A DNA stretch of 64,000 bases from Epsilonproteobacteria bacterium UBA4036 (GTDB lineage: Bacteria; Campylobacterota; Campylobacteria; Campylobacterales; Arcobacteraceae), in contig DGAG01000010.1 of NCBI GenBank assembly GCA_002382325.1, forward strand, positions 198,675 to 262,674. Reading direction: 5' to 3'. Positions 48,397 through 58,504 of this stretch are shown in pieces (within the stretch, counting starts at the first letter, position 1; the number at the start of each line of letters is the position of its first letter). Both the position numbers and the translations under genes were made by a program. The notes beneath the pieces were generated by a model that was not told the origin of the DNA, made no database searches, and saw only the letters and a program-made list of their open reading frames with translations.

Positions 48397-50948
48397 TTTT
48401 TTAATCTCACTTCAAAGACGGCACCATTATTTTTGTTAAATGCCATGATTTTACCATTTTGGTGTTCTATTATTTTTTTTGAAATATTTAAACCCACACC
48501 CATACCACTGTGAGTTTTTGAAGAGATAAACGGCTCAAACAGTGTTTTTAAAATCTCTGGTTTTATGCCACCTGCATTATCTTCAAAAGAGATAACAATC
48601 TCTTCGTTTTGTTCTTCTATGAAAATATTGAGTACGCGTTTTTCATAATCTTCACAATGAGCCAATTCATCTAAAGCATTATTAATAATAACAATCCAAA
48701 CTTGCTCAACTCGTTGTTTTTGAACTTCACACATAAATTGCAATTCATTTTTATTAATGTCATCAATATTAAAAAGTTTGTGATTTAAATATATTCTTGA
48801 AATCTGTTTTGAACGATTGTATGTCATCGTTAACGCGGTAATTATAGTCGAATAAATATTTACTTTCTCTTTAGCTTCATTGGAACTTTGAGAGATTTCT
48901 CTCATGGATTCCACAATATTGGCAATTCGATTGATGCCCTCTTTTATTCGCAGCGAATCTTCTTGCATTCGTGTTTTTATTTCGCTTGGTGGTAAATCTT
49001 CAATATCGTACCCCATCATTTCAAAATTTCCTTTAACGTACGTCAAGGGGGTATTGATTTCATGCGTTATTCCAGCAGCCAAAGAACCGATGGATTTAAG
49101 TTTGATATTTTCAATTTGCTCTTGTTGATGCAGTTGGTCTTTTTGGCGACTCTTTTGAACCTCTTCTTTAATACGCAATTCCAAATTTTGATTCAACTCT
49201 TGAAGTTTTCGTTTGTCTTCCAAAGAGTTCACTACGACAACAAAATAGTTTTTATCGGGTAAGAGATTTAAAGACATTTCCAAATGAATGGACATTCCTT
49301 CTTTGTGCATAAAGATTTTTTCAATATTAGAAATTGAGCCTATTTCTTGAGCTTCTATAAAAATTTTATGCAAAAAGTTTTTTGAATTTTTATGCACAAT
49401 ATCAAAACAACTCATGTGCAACAGCTCACTGCTTGAGTACCCTAAAAGTTCAGAGAACATAAAATTGACTTTTTTAAAATTTCCTTGCAAATCAATTAAA
49501 CCAATTCCACTGTGTGCATTTTGAAAAATGGCATTGTATTGTTGGACTTGATAGTTAATATCACTGTATAAGTTCTCAATGATTTTTTTATCGGTAATGT
49601 TATTGCGAATGGCATTAAACCCAACAATATCACCGTATTCATCAAAAATGGGTTCGATATGAGATTCCACCCAATAAAAGCCCCCATCTTTTTTGATTCC
49701 TTTAAGTTCAGTAAAAAAGGTTTTGCCTTGTTTGAGTATTTTCCACAATCCATCATACTCTTCTTTGGACATATCAGGATGAACCAACATTTTATGATGA
49801 TGCCCCAACAACTCTCCTTTTGAAAAACCAGAAAAATCACAAAAGGCACTGCTGACTTCAGTGATAATTCCTTCTTTATCCATGCGAATTGACATCACGT
49901 GTTTATCAATAATATTCAAACTTTCAAGCAGTTCTTCACTGTTTTTCTTAATGGTCAAATCTAAATTTTTATTGTCTTCTTCTGTTTTTTTATTCAATTT
50001 TGCAATGGGTTCTGAAAAAATCAATGCCAAAATAACCGCAATAATAAATCCCACAATTAACAGTGTCAAAAAATACTCTTTGAAGGTTTTAAAATAGCTC
50101 TCGTAGGCATTTTTATCAAATTGTGTTAAGACAATCATATAATCTTGTGAATTGATATAAATTCGTTGACTCATAAACTCTTCAGAAACAACACTATCCG
50201 ACGTTAAAATCTGTTTGGCTTCTTTATTGTAAAGCTTATATAACGTTTGATTGCTGATAAAATATTTTGACCAATGATACTTAGCATCTTTATGAAGAAT
50301 AAAATTCCCTTCATTGTCTACAATAAATGAGTTATGGGAATAGACCTTATGTAGTTTGTCTAAAATATGATTGACATTTACAACAACCGATAAAAAGCCT
50401 TTGTGAGTTTTGAGTACAAATCGCATTACAAACGTTATGGGGTATGAAATCTCTCCTCGTTCTTTGTTGACATCAAAGTTTGAATACCACATCTCTCCTG
50501 TTTGCAAGGCACGCACTTCCTTGCAATAATCTTGCATAATTTTATTTTGCAATTCATCAGCAGAGACTTTTTGTAAGCCTTGAGAAGTTTTATTGACACG
50601 AATAATCTCTTTGCCTGTAAAACTTAAAATTTTCATCTGTATGACATCATTATTGCTTTGCATCATCAGTTTAAAAAAATCAACCATTTCATCTTCATTG
50701 GTTTTATTTTGCATAAATTCATTAAAAATCTTACTGTCATGAATCGCCATCATTTGGGTATTAATCGACGCAATATACTCATCAAAGATTTTTTGTTTGA
50801 GAATCAAAGATTCTTTAATATTTTGATGCTCTTTTTTAACTAAATCCATCTCATAAAAGTTTTTAAACAATAAGGTAAACAAAAGCAATAAAATAAAAGA
50901 AAAGAGCATAAATGCCAAAAATATTTTAATATAAAACGGGACTCTCAT
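48387..50948 (-). CDS. Sensor histidine kinase with Cache and two PAS domains
   Basis: Membrane kinase of 853 residues. Helices at about 7-27 and 300-320 flank a dCache-type periplasmic sensor. PAS 1 (with GFSKGELLGHHHKMLVHPDM) and PAS 2 (ELLGYSSSELLHMS) precede the phospho-acceptor H629 in GITHEINTPLTY. The catalytic domain has NNALDEL, EDNAGGI and GMGVGLNISKK. I choose the ATG at 50948, one base after the upstream kinase stop; a longer frame to 51026 overlaps it. It probably shares the receiver protein at 53140 with the kinase at 50950. Confidence 0.87.
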   Translation of the reverse strand: MRVPFYIKIFLAFMLFSFILLLLFTLLFKNFYEMDLVKKEHQNIKESLILKQKIFDEYIASINTQMMAIHDSKIFNEFMQNKTNEDEMVDFFKLMMQSNNDVIQMKILSFTGKEIIRVNKTSQGLQKVSADELQNKIMQDYCKEVRALQTGEMWYSNFDVNKERGEISYPITFVMRFVLKTHKGFLSVVVNVNHILDKLHKVYSHNSFIVDNEGNFILHKDAKYHWSKYFISNQTLYKLYNKEAKQILTSDSVVSEEFMSQRIYINSQDYMIVLTQFDKNAYESYFKTFKEYFLTLLIVGFIIAVILALIFSEPIAKLNKKTEEDNKNLDLTIKKNSEELLESLNIIDKHVMSIRMDKEGIITEVSSAFCDFSGFSKGELLGHHHKMLVHPDMSKEEYDGLWKILKQGKTFFTELKGIKKDGGFYWVESHIEPIFDEYGDIVGFNAIRNNITDKKIIENLYSDINYQVQQYNAIFQNAHSGIGLIDLQGNFKKVNFMFSELLGYSSSELLHMSCFDIVHKNSKNFLHKIFIEAQEIGSISNIEKIFMHKEGMSIHLEMSLNLLPDKNYFVVVVNSLEDKRKLQELNQNLELRIKEEVQKSRQKDQLHQQEQIENIKLKSIGSLAAGITHEINTPLTYVKGNFEMMGYDIEDLPPSEIKTRMQEDSLRIKEGINRIANIVESMREISQSSNEAKEKVNIYSTIITALTMTYNRSKQISRIYLNHKLFNIDDINKNELQFMCEVQKQRVEQVWIVIINNALDELAHCEDYEKRVLNIFIEEQNEEIVISFEDNAGGIKPEILKTLFEPFISSKTHSGMGVGLNISKKIIEHQNGKIMAFNKNNGAVFEVRLKKCE

Positions 50949-50949
50949 C

Positions 50950-53136
50950 TTACTCTCTTTTATCTTTTCGACGATCTTTTGAAACCAATTCAATGACAAA
51001 ACGATTCTGCTTTTTTTGGATTTCAAAATTAACTTTTGCCCCTATTTTTTCCAACAAAAGTTTGGCAATATAAAGGTTGAGTCCTGCATCTTTTAAGACA
51101 TGCTCATCATAATTATTTGAAAACACTTTTTCAATAATTTGTTTGGATTCCCCTTGAACATTATCAATACATTCAATCATAACATTGCCTTGATTTTCAA
51201 TAATTCCAAGCTGTATGTAAGGGTTTTTGATATTATTGTCAATAAGGTGTTCAATGGAGTTTTTTAATACATTAATCATAATTTGCTTCAGTTCATTAAA
51301 AACACCGTAACAAAATATCGCTTCTTTGGAGTGTAAAGCAATTTCAATATGATGTAATTCGCACTCAGATTTAACAACCATGATAGCCTCTTCCACTGCA
51401 CTTTTTACATTGTATTTATCGTTTTGATTGCTGTGGCTAAAAAAAGTTTTAAACTCATTTAATGTCATAGAGAGTGATTTTAACTGATACGCAATTTCAT
51501 CGTGAATGGTTTGAAGTGCCACGGTATCGAGTTCATTATTTATAATTCGTGCTTTAAAATTTGCCAACTCAATAGAGATATTGGACATGGGTTTTTTCCA
51601 TTGGTGTGAAAGACTGTCCAAGATTTTCCCCATTAACACAATTTTAGTGGTGTTTTCAAGAGATTCGTCTCGCATTTTTATCTCATTGAGTTTATTGGAT
51701 AAATCCTCTTTGAGTAAATTATTGATTTTTTTAAGTTGTTTGGCATCGGTGATATTGACACGAATGGAAGTATATCCCACTAAATTATTGTGAATATCAT
51801 ACTTGGGAAAAATAATTCCTTTGACCCAATACGAGTTGCCATTCTTATCAATATTTTTAATTTCGCCTTCCCACTGTTTTTCTTTGTACAGACTGTTCCA
51901 CATATTTTCAAAGAATTTTTTTGACATATCAGGATGGCGAATAATATTAATATTGCGTCCTATTAACTCTTTTTTTGAATAGCCACTGATATTGCAAAAA
52001 GCTTGAGTAACATAGCTAATAAATCCACTTTGATCCGTTTGTGTCATCACCACATATTTGTCAATGGCTTTGAGTAAATCGGTATGCTCTTTGATGATGG
52101 CTCGATTTTTCTCTTTATAAGAATGAACATTATAGACCAATATAAACATAATAAACAAAGCAAAAAAAACCATGACAATAAGCTGATTAAGAAAATAGTT
52201 GATTTGAGAAATTTCAGAAAAATTGTCATTGCCCAGTGCCACTAAATAGCTGGTGTGTTCTTGTGTTAGAGCGTTAAACAGAGGAATGAAAATAACCATT
52301 TGGTACTGTTTATCATAAAAAACATTGACCGCAAACTCTTGTTGAGCATTCATTTTATTGACAATTTCTTCTTTTATGTTTGCATTAAAAGGTTCAAAAA
52401 GTGCTTTATTGTACTTAAATGCCATATAGGCATTTTGGGGGATTTCATACTGCGAATGTAACTCAAAAGGGCTAAATTCTTGCGTTGGGTTTAAAATGTT
52501 TTTATCTAAAAAACTCTTTTCATGTACAAAAAAAACTCTGTAGTTATTGTTTTTTTCAATGCGTTTGGCCAACGTATCAAAATCAAACTCTACTTCTATG
52601 GCACCTAAATGATGGAGTTCTTTATCTAAAAGGGGCTTGGTAAAAACCATTGAAGCGGCATTTTCTGTGATTTCAACACTTTGAAACTCTTTTTGAGTGG
52701 AATTAACATACAACACACTCTCTCGTTTACTTTTGTAATGGGGAATCTCTTTATAATTCATCATCAATAAAAGATCATTATTAGGCAAATAAAAGGTGAT
52801 ATTTTTAATCCCAAAAGTTTTTAAGTAGAAAAATTTATCTTTTAAATACGCATACAAATGCTCTTTAAAAGGCTCTGTTTGATTTTGTTGTAACACCTTT
52901 TTATAAAGTGTTGTTATGGTTTCATCGTACAATAAATTGTTGAAAAAAATCAGTTCAGCAAGACGTTTATTCTCTTCAACTCTCTCTTTATACGAAAGAG
53001 TTAAAGAGTGTATGGCACTGTTTTGTTGAGTTTCTATGAGATTATTTTTGTACACCCAAATGCTACATAAAGCAATAATCGCAACCACAATACCCGCAAA
53101 GAGATACCTAAAAATTAGGTTTTTTTTGAGCATCAA
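50950..53136 (-). CDS. Sensor histidine kinase with periplasmic sensor and PAS
   Basis: 728-residue kinase. Helices at about 9-28 and 305-325 flank a Cache-like periplasmic domain of ~275 residues. PAS (GFISYVTQAFCNISGYSKKELIG) comes next, then a short coiled coil and H511 in LSHQWKKPMSNI. The ATP-binding domain is weaker than usual: NVLKNSIEHL is the N-box, ECIDNVQG the G1 box, and the last glycine box reads DAGLNLYIAKLLLEK. It is 4 bases from the receiver gene and 1 base from the second kinase. Confidence 0.85.
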   Translation of the reverse strand: MMLKKNLIFRYLFAGIVVAIIALCSIWVYKNNLIETQQNSAIHSLTLSYKERVEENKRLAELIFFNNLLYDETITTLYKKVLQQNQTEPFKEHLYAYLKDKFFYLKTFGIKNITFYLPNNDLLLMMNYKEIPHYKSKRESVLYVNSTQKEFQSVEITENAASMVFTKPLLDKELHHLGAIEVEFDFDTLAKRIEKNNNYRVFFVHEKSFLDKNILNPTQEFSPFELHSQYEIPQNAYMAFKYNKALFEPFNANIKEEIVNKMNAQQEFAVNVFYDKQYQMVIFIPLFNALTQEHTSYLVALGNDNFSEISQINYFLNQLIVMVFFALFIMFILVYNVHSYKEKNRAIIKEHTDLLKAIDKYVVMTQTDQSGFISYVTQAFCNISGYSKKELIGRNINIIRHPDMSKKFFENMWNSLYKEKQWEGEIKNIDKNGNSYWVKGIIFPKYDIHNNLVGYTSIRVNITDAKQLKKINNLLKEDLSNKLNEIKMRDESLENTTKIVLMGKILDSLSHQWKKPMSNISIELANFKARIINNELDTVALQTIHDEIAYQLKSLSMTLNEFKTFFSHSNQNDKYNVKSAVEEAIMVVKSECELHHIEIALHSKEAIFCYGVFNELKQIMINVLKNSIEHLIDNNIKNPYIQLGIIENQGNVMIECIDNVQGESKQIIEKVFSNNYDEHVLKDAGLNLYIAKLLLEKIGAKVNFEIQKKQNRFVIELVSKDRRKDKRE

Positions 53137-53139
53137 AAA

Positions 53140-53508
53140 TTACTTTAAAACTTCTATAATTTTATTTTCCAATGCTTGTAAAGAGTCAAAGGGTTTCATC
53201 ACATAATTTGTTGCTCCCTCTTTATGTGACTTAAGTACTTTATCTAAGGTCGAATACGCTGTCATCATAATAACTTTTTGCTCTTTATTGATTTGCATAA
53301 TTTTTTCCAGTGCTTCAAGTCCATTCATTTGAGGCATCATAATATCTAACAATACCAAGTCATACTTTTCTCGTTTTAAATTATCAATCGCAACCACAGG
53401 ATTTGAAAACGTTGCAACACTGTATTTGCCTGATTTATTTAAAAACCGACTTAACATATTTAAAATTTCAGTTTCATCATCAATAATAATAATTTTTTTT
53501 GTACTCAT
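53140..53508 (-). CDS. Single-domain response regulator
   Basis: 122-residue receiver with D10-D11, phospho-acceptor D55 (LLDIMMPQMNG), T in MMTAYS and K in VMKPFD. No output domain. It is the obvious receiver for the two kinases that follow, 3 bases downstream. Its output would be by protein contact. It starts nine bases after the stop of the CZB chemoreceptor gene. Confidence 0.87.
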   Translation of the reverse strand: MSTKKIIIIDDETEILNMLSRFLNKSGKYSVATFSNPVVAIDNLKREKYDLVLLDIMMPQMNGLEALEKIMQINKEQKVIMMTAYSTLDKVLKSHKEGATNYVMKPFDSLQALENKIIEVLK

Positions 53509-53517
53509 TTATCTCTC

Positions 53518-54918
53518 CTATTTTGAGTCAAACAACTCTTTGGCTGCTTTTTTCATCACCGCTTCATTTTTCTCTTCTAAAATTTTGTCCAAGTAATAAA
53601 AGACTTGTTCACTTCCCTCTTCTACCATGGCAATTTTATCTTCAATCAGTTGTTTTGAACACGCCACTGAGTGACCTGAACACTCTTTTGCCAAATCATT
53701 GGCTTCATGGTGAACTTTATGATGATGTTTTTCCAAATGTTTATACGAAGGAACAAAGCTAAATTCTTCTCTTCCTAATCCCGTATCATACCATTTTCCT
53801 AATCGACAATTGTGATGGTCAACGGCTTTGAAGTTATGCTCCCCTCCAAAAATCAGTTGATAAAGGTTATTTTTATAAATCACGTGGTCAAGTTTGGCTA
53901 GGTTAATAAAAATTTTACTTGAAATACTTTCCACTTCATACACCGATCGGTTTGAATTTCGTTGGAAATTGTTCATCAGTTTATTGAGTACTTCTACTCG
54001 TGTTTTGGTCTCATTAACCACACTGGCAACCACATCCGAACTCTCTTTGATTCGTTGGGTTTCTAAATGAATTGAGTCAACCACATCTTTAATTTGTTTA
54101 GCCGCATCAGCACTTCTGGTTGCAAGGTTTCGCACCTCTTGAGCAACAACGGCAAACCCTTTTCCTGCTTCACCCGCAGTTGCCGCTTCAACCGCAGCAT
54201 TTAAAGATAAAATATTGGTCTGAAACGCAATATTTTGAATAATATTAATGACTTCAGAAATATCTTTACCTTTGACTACCAAAGAGTTGACCACTTCATT
54301 TTCAATCTCTATTTGTTTATGTAAATTTCCTGTGTCACTTACGATTTCTTGTGTTAATTTAAGTCCTTCTGTTGAGCCTGAGGCTGTCTCTTTTGACTCT
54401 TTCATCATGGATTGAAGTTCTTCAAGAAGCGATAAATAGGTGTTTTGAGTATTGGTTAACGATTGAGTCATATTTTTGTTGTGTTTTTCCAATAACCCGC
54501 CCTCTTTATTGTCATGGACAGACGTTTTTTTCAACGATGCTATTTTATAGCCTTTATAGTTTTTGACCAAAACTTTGGCTTCACAATCGTCCATAATAAG
54601 TCGGTCGCTATCATTTAAAATTGCCTCTAACACAATGGAATAATCTTTGATATTGTGTTTGGCTAAATTATTAGCAAACACCAATTGATGCTTTGAATCA
54701 AATGCCACCAATCCTTCTTCTTGAGAGTGTACTGCAATTTCATTTAATAAAGTCATTTCCTCTTTTAGGGTTTCAATACTCTCTTTGGGATGGCTTTGAA
54801 TTTGACTTTGCAACGCTTTAATCGTGCCATCTTTGGTTTCTGCCTCTTTTTGCAACGCAGCAACTTGGCTCTTTAACGCCTCTATTTCATCTTGAAACTT
54901 TTTCTTATTAAAAAACAT
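53518..54918 (-). CDS. Soluble chemoreceptor with CZB zinc-binding domain (TlpD-like)
   Basis: 466-residue cytosolic methyl-accepting protein without membrane helices. A coiled coil (residues 5-60) and a divergent PAS-like segment (LLNEIAVHSQEEGLVAFDSK) precede the signalling hairpin (NILSLNAAVEAATAGEAGKG). The C-terminal CZB domain runs from about 340 to 420: LDHVIYKN, HNCRLGKWY, HKVHHEAND carry the His and Cys zinc ligands. This is the plan of H. pylori TlpD, which senses oxidants and metals. It heads an operon with a receiver and two kinases. Confidence 0.9.
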   Translation of the reverse strand: MFFNKKKFQDEIEALKSQVAALQKEAETKDGTIKALQSQIQSHPKESIETLKEEMTLLNEIAVHSQEEGLVAFDSKHQLVFANNLAKHNIKDYSIVLEAILNDSDRLIMDDCEAKVLVKNYKGYKIASLKKTSVHDNKEGGLLEKHNKNMTQSLTNTQNTYLSLLEELQSMMKESKETASGSTEGLKLTQEIVSDTGNLHKQIEIENEVVNSLVVKGKDISEVINIIQNIAFQTNILSLNAAVEAATAGEAGKGFAVVAQEVRNLATRSADAAKQIKDVVDSIHLETQRIKESSDVVASVVNETKTRVEVLNKLMNNFQRNSNRSVYEVESISSKIFINLAKLDHVIYKNNLYQLIFGGEHNFKAVDHHNCRLGKWYDTGLGREEFSFVPSYKHLEKHHHKVHHEANDLAKECSGHSVACSKQLIEDKIAMVEEGSEQVFYYLDKILEEKNEAVMKKAAKELFDSK

Positions 54919-55002
54919 CTTGACCTCATTGTATGATTATTTTAAACACTTAAATTGCACCATAATATCTAAAATATAATAAATGACATATAAAAAATTT
55001 TA

Positions 55003-56139
55003 TTATTTAATGTTTTTAGCACAAGAAACGGCACTGGAAAAGGCAAATTGAAAATTATATCCGCCTAATTGCCCCGTGACATCTAAACATTCTCCTATAA
55101 AATATAAGTTGGGTTGCAGTTTACTTTGCATGGATTGCATTTTGATTTCATCGGTACAAATACCTCCTTTGGTCACTTCAGCTTTTGAAAATCCAAAATG
55201 TCCTGCTGGGGCAAATTCGTATTGTTTTAGTTTTTTTAATGTCATTAACTCATCTTTGTTGAGTTGACTGATGGGTTTATCTTTAAGCCCCATGGCATTT
55301 AAAAACTCTTGAATAAATCGTTTGGGCAAAGGCAAAGCTGAAGAGATGAGTTTATTGGATTTTAAAAAAAGCTCCAATCTTTTATTGGGTAAAAAATCGA
55401 TTCCAATAAGCCCTTTTTGCCAATACAAAGAGGCATTTAAAATAGCAGGACCTGAACACCCTTTGTGTGCGAATAACAAAGAGGCTTCAAATCGTTTATT
55501 TTCAACAAAAAGATTTACCCACAAAGAGACTCCACTTAAGTTTTTAAACCAAAACTGCTCTTTTTGCACCGTTAATCCTACCAAAGCAGGAACAGGTGTT
55601 TTAACTGTGTGCCCAAATTGTTTGGCAATATCAAACGCAATAGAACTGGCTCCTAAGGAACTATAAGATAAACCCCCACTGGCAACAACCAATCGTTTGG
55701 CTTTTATGAGGTGTTTATTGGTATAAAGGGTAAACTCATTTGTAAAAGTAACCTCATTGACTTGAGTATTTAAATAATACTCACAATGAGCAGTAAGTCG
55801 TTTAAACATCGCAATGACTTCATTGGAAGAGTTACAAAAATAGGTTCCTTTGATGATTTTTTCATGAATTTTTGGCGTCACACCATTTTGATTTAAAAAT
55901 TTCAGTAAAGCCTGATTATCAAATCCATCCAAAACCGTTTGTACAAACTCTTTGCATCCTAAATAGTGTTCACTGTTTACATATTTATTGGTAATATTAC
56001 ACTTGCCTCCACCGCTGACTTTAATTTTAGCTCCAATGGTTTCATTGGTATCAATAAGACAAATATTGAGATCTTTCAGCTGTGCTGCAAGCATTAAACC
56101 ACTTGCACCTGCTCCTATAATGGCAACATCATACACCAT
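55003..56139 (-). CDS. HI0933-family (YhiN-like) flavoprotein
   Basis: FAD/NAD(P)-dependent oxidoreductase. Residues 5-13 give the dinucleotide fold IIGAGASGL, followed by SGGGKCNITN, LVVASGGLSYSSLG, HKGCSGPAIL, and the closing FAD block FIGECLDVTGQLGGYNFQFA. These are the family signatures; the substrate is not known. The ATG at 56139 gives 378 residues and overlaps the kinase gene by 11 bases; a longer frame to 56187 lies within the kinase. As the fourth gene of the Spy-regulator-kinase operon it may be part of the stress response. Confidence 0.88.
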   Translation of the reverse strand: MVYDVAIIGAGASGLMLAAQLKDLNICLIDTNETIGAKIKVSGGGKCNITNKYVNSEHYLGCKEFVQTVLDGFDNQALLKFLNQNGVTPKIHEKIIKGTYFCNSSNEVIAMFKRLTAHCEYYLNTQVNEVTFTNEFTLYTNKHLIKAKRLVVASGGLSYSSLGASSIAFDIAKQFGHTVKTPVPALVGLTVQKEQFWFKNLSGVSLWVNLFVENKRFEASLLFAHKGCSGPAILNASLYWQKGLIGIDFLPNKRLELFLKSNKLISSALPLPKRFIQEFLNAMGLKDKPISQLNKDELMTLKKLKQYEFAPAGHFGFSKAEVTKGGICTDEIKMQSMQSKLQPNLYFIGECLDVTGQLGGYNFQFAFSSAVSCAKNIK

Positions 56140-57376
56140 GAGAATCTCTTTGTTTAACAATACTAAAACGATTGATTTCATTCTCATAAGTGTATTTCAA
56201 ACGGTATCCATTGGCTTTTAAAATTGAATTAACGATATAAAGTCCTAAGCCAAAACTGCTTTTATCGCTGTTTTTAAAGAAAGGTTCAAAATAATTATCC
56301 AATTCATACTCCAACGAATTTCCATGATTTTCAAATACGATTTCTTCATGGTCTGTTTTAATCACCATTTTACCATCACTTGAATATTTAAGGGCATTAT
56401 CAATTAAATTTTTAACGGCAATACTAAAAAGTTTAAAATTGACATCCAATTTAATATTTTCAAACTCTCGGCAGACAAGCTCTTCATCAATAAGTAAAAT
56501 ATCTATGGCATTATCAACAATATCATTTAAAAAATAATTTGCATGATCAAACTGTTTGGTTGAAGCAATCACCTCTTCTATGGAGCCAAACTCATTAATC
56601 AAACTCTCCAAACGTTCAAAAACGTGTTTCATTTTTTCATTGTTTTCTTGCGTTTGGGGAAGTTGCACTAAAAATTTCCCTTTGGTAATAGGCGTTTTAA
56701 GCTCATGCATAATATTTCGAATAAATACATTTCGGGCTTCTTTGATTTTTTTGAGTTTTTGTGCCGATTTTTTAAACTCTTGTGCCAATAAAGAGACCTC
56801 ATCTTGTTTGGTATTGTCGCAACATTCAAAATCAAAATTTTCATCACCTAATGTGGTCACTTTTTCTTTTAAAATTTTCAAAGGCATAAGTTTTCGAAGT
56901 GTAATTAAATAGACCAACACCACCATAGCCAATAAACTTCCAAAAATAAGAAGGATATAAATATGCGTTATGCTGTTAGACGTTTCAAGGTCTTTAAGTA
57001 AAACGGTTTCCCCTTTTCGTTTGAGGTAGATATAATTGTTGCCATTTAGATGTAAGACTCTAAAAATATCGTGATGTTTGGGATGAATTCGTTCAAAAAA
57101 GACTTTGGTTTTGGGGTTATATGTAATGACATTAATGGCTTTGATATCAACAAAAAGCTCGTAGTTAATCTCTTTTAAACTTTCCATGAACTCTGGGGTA
57201 AATCCCATTCGTTCTTGACGCGTTACCATCTTAACTACAGGAATATATTTATCCAAATATTTCTCTTCATTGACTTTAAAATTGTGTGCAATTAAAATTA
57301 AAAAAGAGGCCACCACTAATATAAGTGAAAGGATAAAACTGACCGTTATCGTAAAAAATATGGACTCTTTTTTCAT
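56129..57376 (-). CDS. Sensor histidine kinase, ArsS/CprS-like
   Basis: 415-residue kinase with helices at about 7-28 and 136-158 and a ~105-residue periplasmic sensor. HAMP-like region, then H224 in NIMHELKTPITKGKF, a phospho-acceptor block typical of Helicobacter ArsS and Campylobacter CprS. The catalytic part has KNLIDNALKYSSDGK, FENHGN, and SSFGLGLYIVNSIL; the usual DxGxG G1 is reduced to FENHGN. It overlaps the response-regulator gene by four bases (ATGA). Confidence 0.88.
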   Translation of the reverse strand: MKKESIFFTITVSFILSLILVVASFLILIAHNFKVNEEKYLDKYIPVVKMVTRQERMGFTPEFMESLKEINYELFVDIKAINVITYNPKTKVFFERIHPKHHDIFRVLHLNGNNYIYLKRKGETVLLKDLETSNSITHIYILLIFGSLLAMVVLVYLITLRKLMPLKILKEKVTTLGDENFDFECCDNTKQDEVSLLAQEFKKSAQKLKKIKEARNVFIRNIMHELKTPITKGKFLVQLPQTQENNEKMKHVFERLESLINEFGSIEEVIASTKQFDHANYFLNDIVDNAIDILLIDEELVCREFENIKLDVNFKLFSIAVKNLIDNALKYSSDGKMVIKTDHEEIVFENHGNSLEYELDNYFEPFFKNSDKSSFGLGLYIVNSILKANGYRLKYTYENEINRFSIVKQRDSHGV

Positions 57377-58050
57377 TGTAAAAATTTATACCCCATTCCT
57401 CGAATTGTGTGAAGATATTTTGGATGTTTTGGATTATCTTCAATTTTTTGTCGAATACGATTAATTATGACCGCCAATGAACCAATATTATCATAATCAC
57501 TGTTTAATAAATCCGAATTTTCAAAAATATCATCGCGTGAAACAACAAACCCTTCTCTTTTTAACAGCAGTAACAACACTTCATATTCTGCAGCAGTGAG
57601 TTTGATATACTCCCCTCGTTTTAAAATCTCTTTTTTCTCTTCATTATAGGTAAAATCTTTTGAAAGTTCGTGTAAAGGCGTTTGACTTTTATTGAGTCTT
57701 CTTAAAATGGTTTTTATACGCACTTCAAGCTCTCTTGGGTCGTAGGGTTTGGGCAAATAATCATCTGCTCCTATTTGCAATGCCGTGACTTTATCGGTAA
57801 TATCACTTCGTGCTGAACTGATAATAATAGGAATGTCTTGCTCTTTTAATATGGCTTTACATACCTCTAATCCATCCATTCCTGGTAGTGTCAAATCCAA
57901 TATCACCAAATCATAAGAGTGGATTTTTAAACTTGAAAGAGCCAAAAATGGCTCTTCAAAGTTGGTCACTTCCATATTAAATTGTTTTAAATATTCAGCT
58001 AAGACAACAGCTAATTCAGCGTCATCTTCGACCATTGCAATTTTGATCAA
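57373..58050 (-). CDS. OmpR-family response regulator
   Basis: 225-residue DNA-binding regulator. The receiver has D9-D10, phospho-acceptor D52 (ILDLTLPGMDG) and K in YLPKPYD. A winged-helix domain starts at about 125 (LTAAEYEVLLLLLKREG through IRGMGYKFL). It overlaps the Spy-like gene by 29 bases and its kinase by four. The set is close to ArsR-S and CprR-S pairs in phylum members, while gene order with a Spy/CpxP-type protein recalls CpxRA. Confidence 0.92.
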   Translation of the reverse strand: MIKIAMVEDDAELAVVLAEYLKQFNMEVTNFEEPFLALSSLKIHSYDLVILDLTLPGMDGLEVCKAILKEQDIPIIISSARSDITDKVTALQIGADDYLPKPYDPRELEVRIKTILRRLNKSQTPLHELSKDFTYNEEKKEILKRGEYIKLTAAEYEVLLLLLKREGFVVSRDDIFENSDLLNSDYDNIGSLAVIINRIRQKIEDNPKHPKYLHTIRGMGYKFLQ

Positions 58051-58504
58051 AATTACATCCTTGTTTCATTCTTTCCTCTTTTAAATCCATTAACACTCGC
58101 AGTTGTGATTTTTGTTTTTCAGTTAAAAGAGCATACACTTTTTCTATCATATCCGCTTGAAGTTTAATTCTCTCTTCAGGAGCATTTTTCATCTGCTTAA
58201 TGTATTTGCTTTTATCAAAACCATCTTCGCTAAACGCATCGTATTTTGACTCTTTTTTCTTCATGGTCTCTTGCATAATGTTTTGAATACTTTTTCTTTG
58301 TTCATCACTGAGATTGAGTTTATGCAATAAAGGCATCACTCCACAATCTCCTTGCTTAGCATAACCTTGCATTTTTGACCCTTTTTGAGTGTCACACAGC
58401 ATACCTTTTTGCCCCATTCCTTTTTCTTGCATTTGTGCATTTATTGAAGTGGCTAACACGGCACTTAATGCCAACGCCGCTACTATTTTAGTTTTTAGTT
58501 TCAT
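58022..58504 (-). CDS. Spy/CpxP-like periplasmic protein
   Basis: 160 residues with a signal peptide (1-23, ending ATSINA). The LTxxQ-type repeats of the Spy/CpxP family appear as LNLSDEQRKSIQNIM and LLTEKQKSQLRVLM. The N-terminus of the mature part is rich in Met, Gly and Lys, with cysteines in CDTQ, GDCG and two near the end (CNFDQNC), which could bind metal. Likely a periplasmic chaperone or sensor inhibitor for the following kinase. Its last 29 bases overlap the regulator. Confidence 0.8.
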   Translation of the reverse strand: MKLKTKIVAALALSAVLATSINAQMQEKGMGQKGMLCDTQKGSKMQGYAKQGDCGVMPLLHKLNLSDEQRKSIQNIMQETMKKKESKYDAFSEDGFDKSKYIKQMKNAPEERIKLQADMIEKVYALLTEKQKSQLRVLMDLKEERMKQGCNFDQNCNGRR

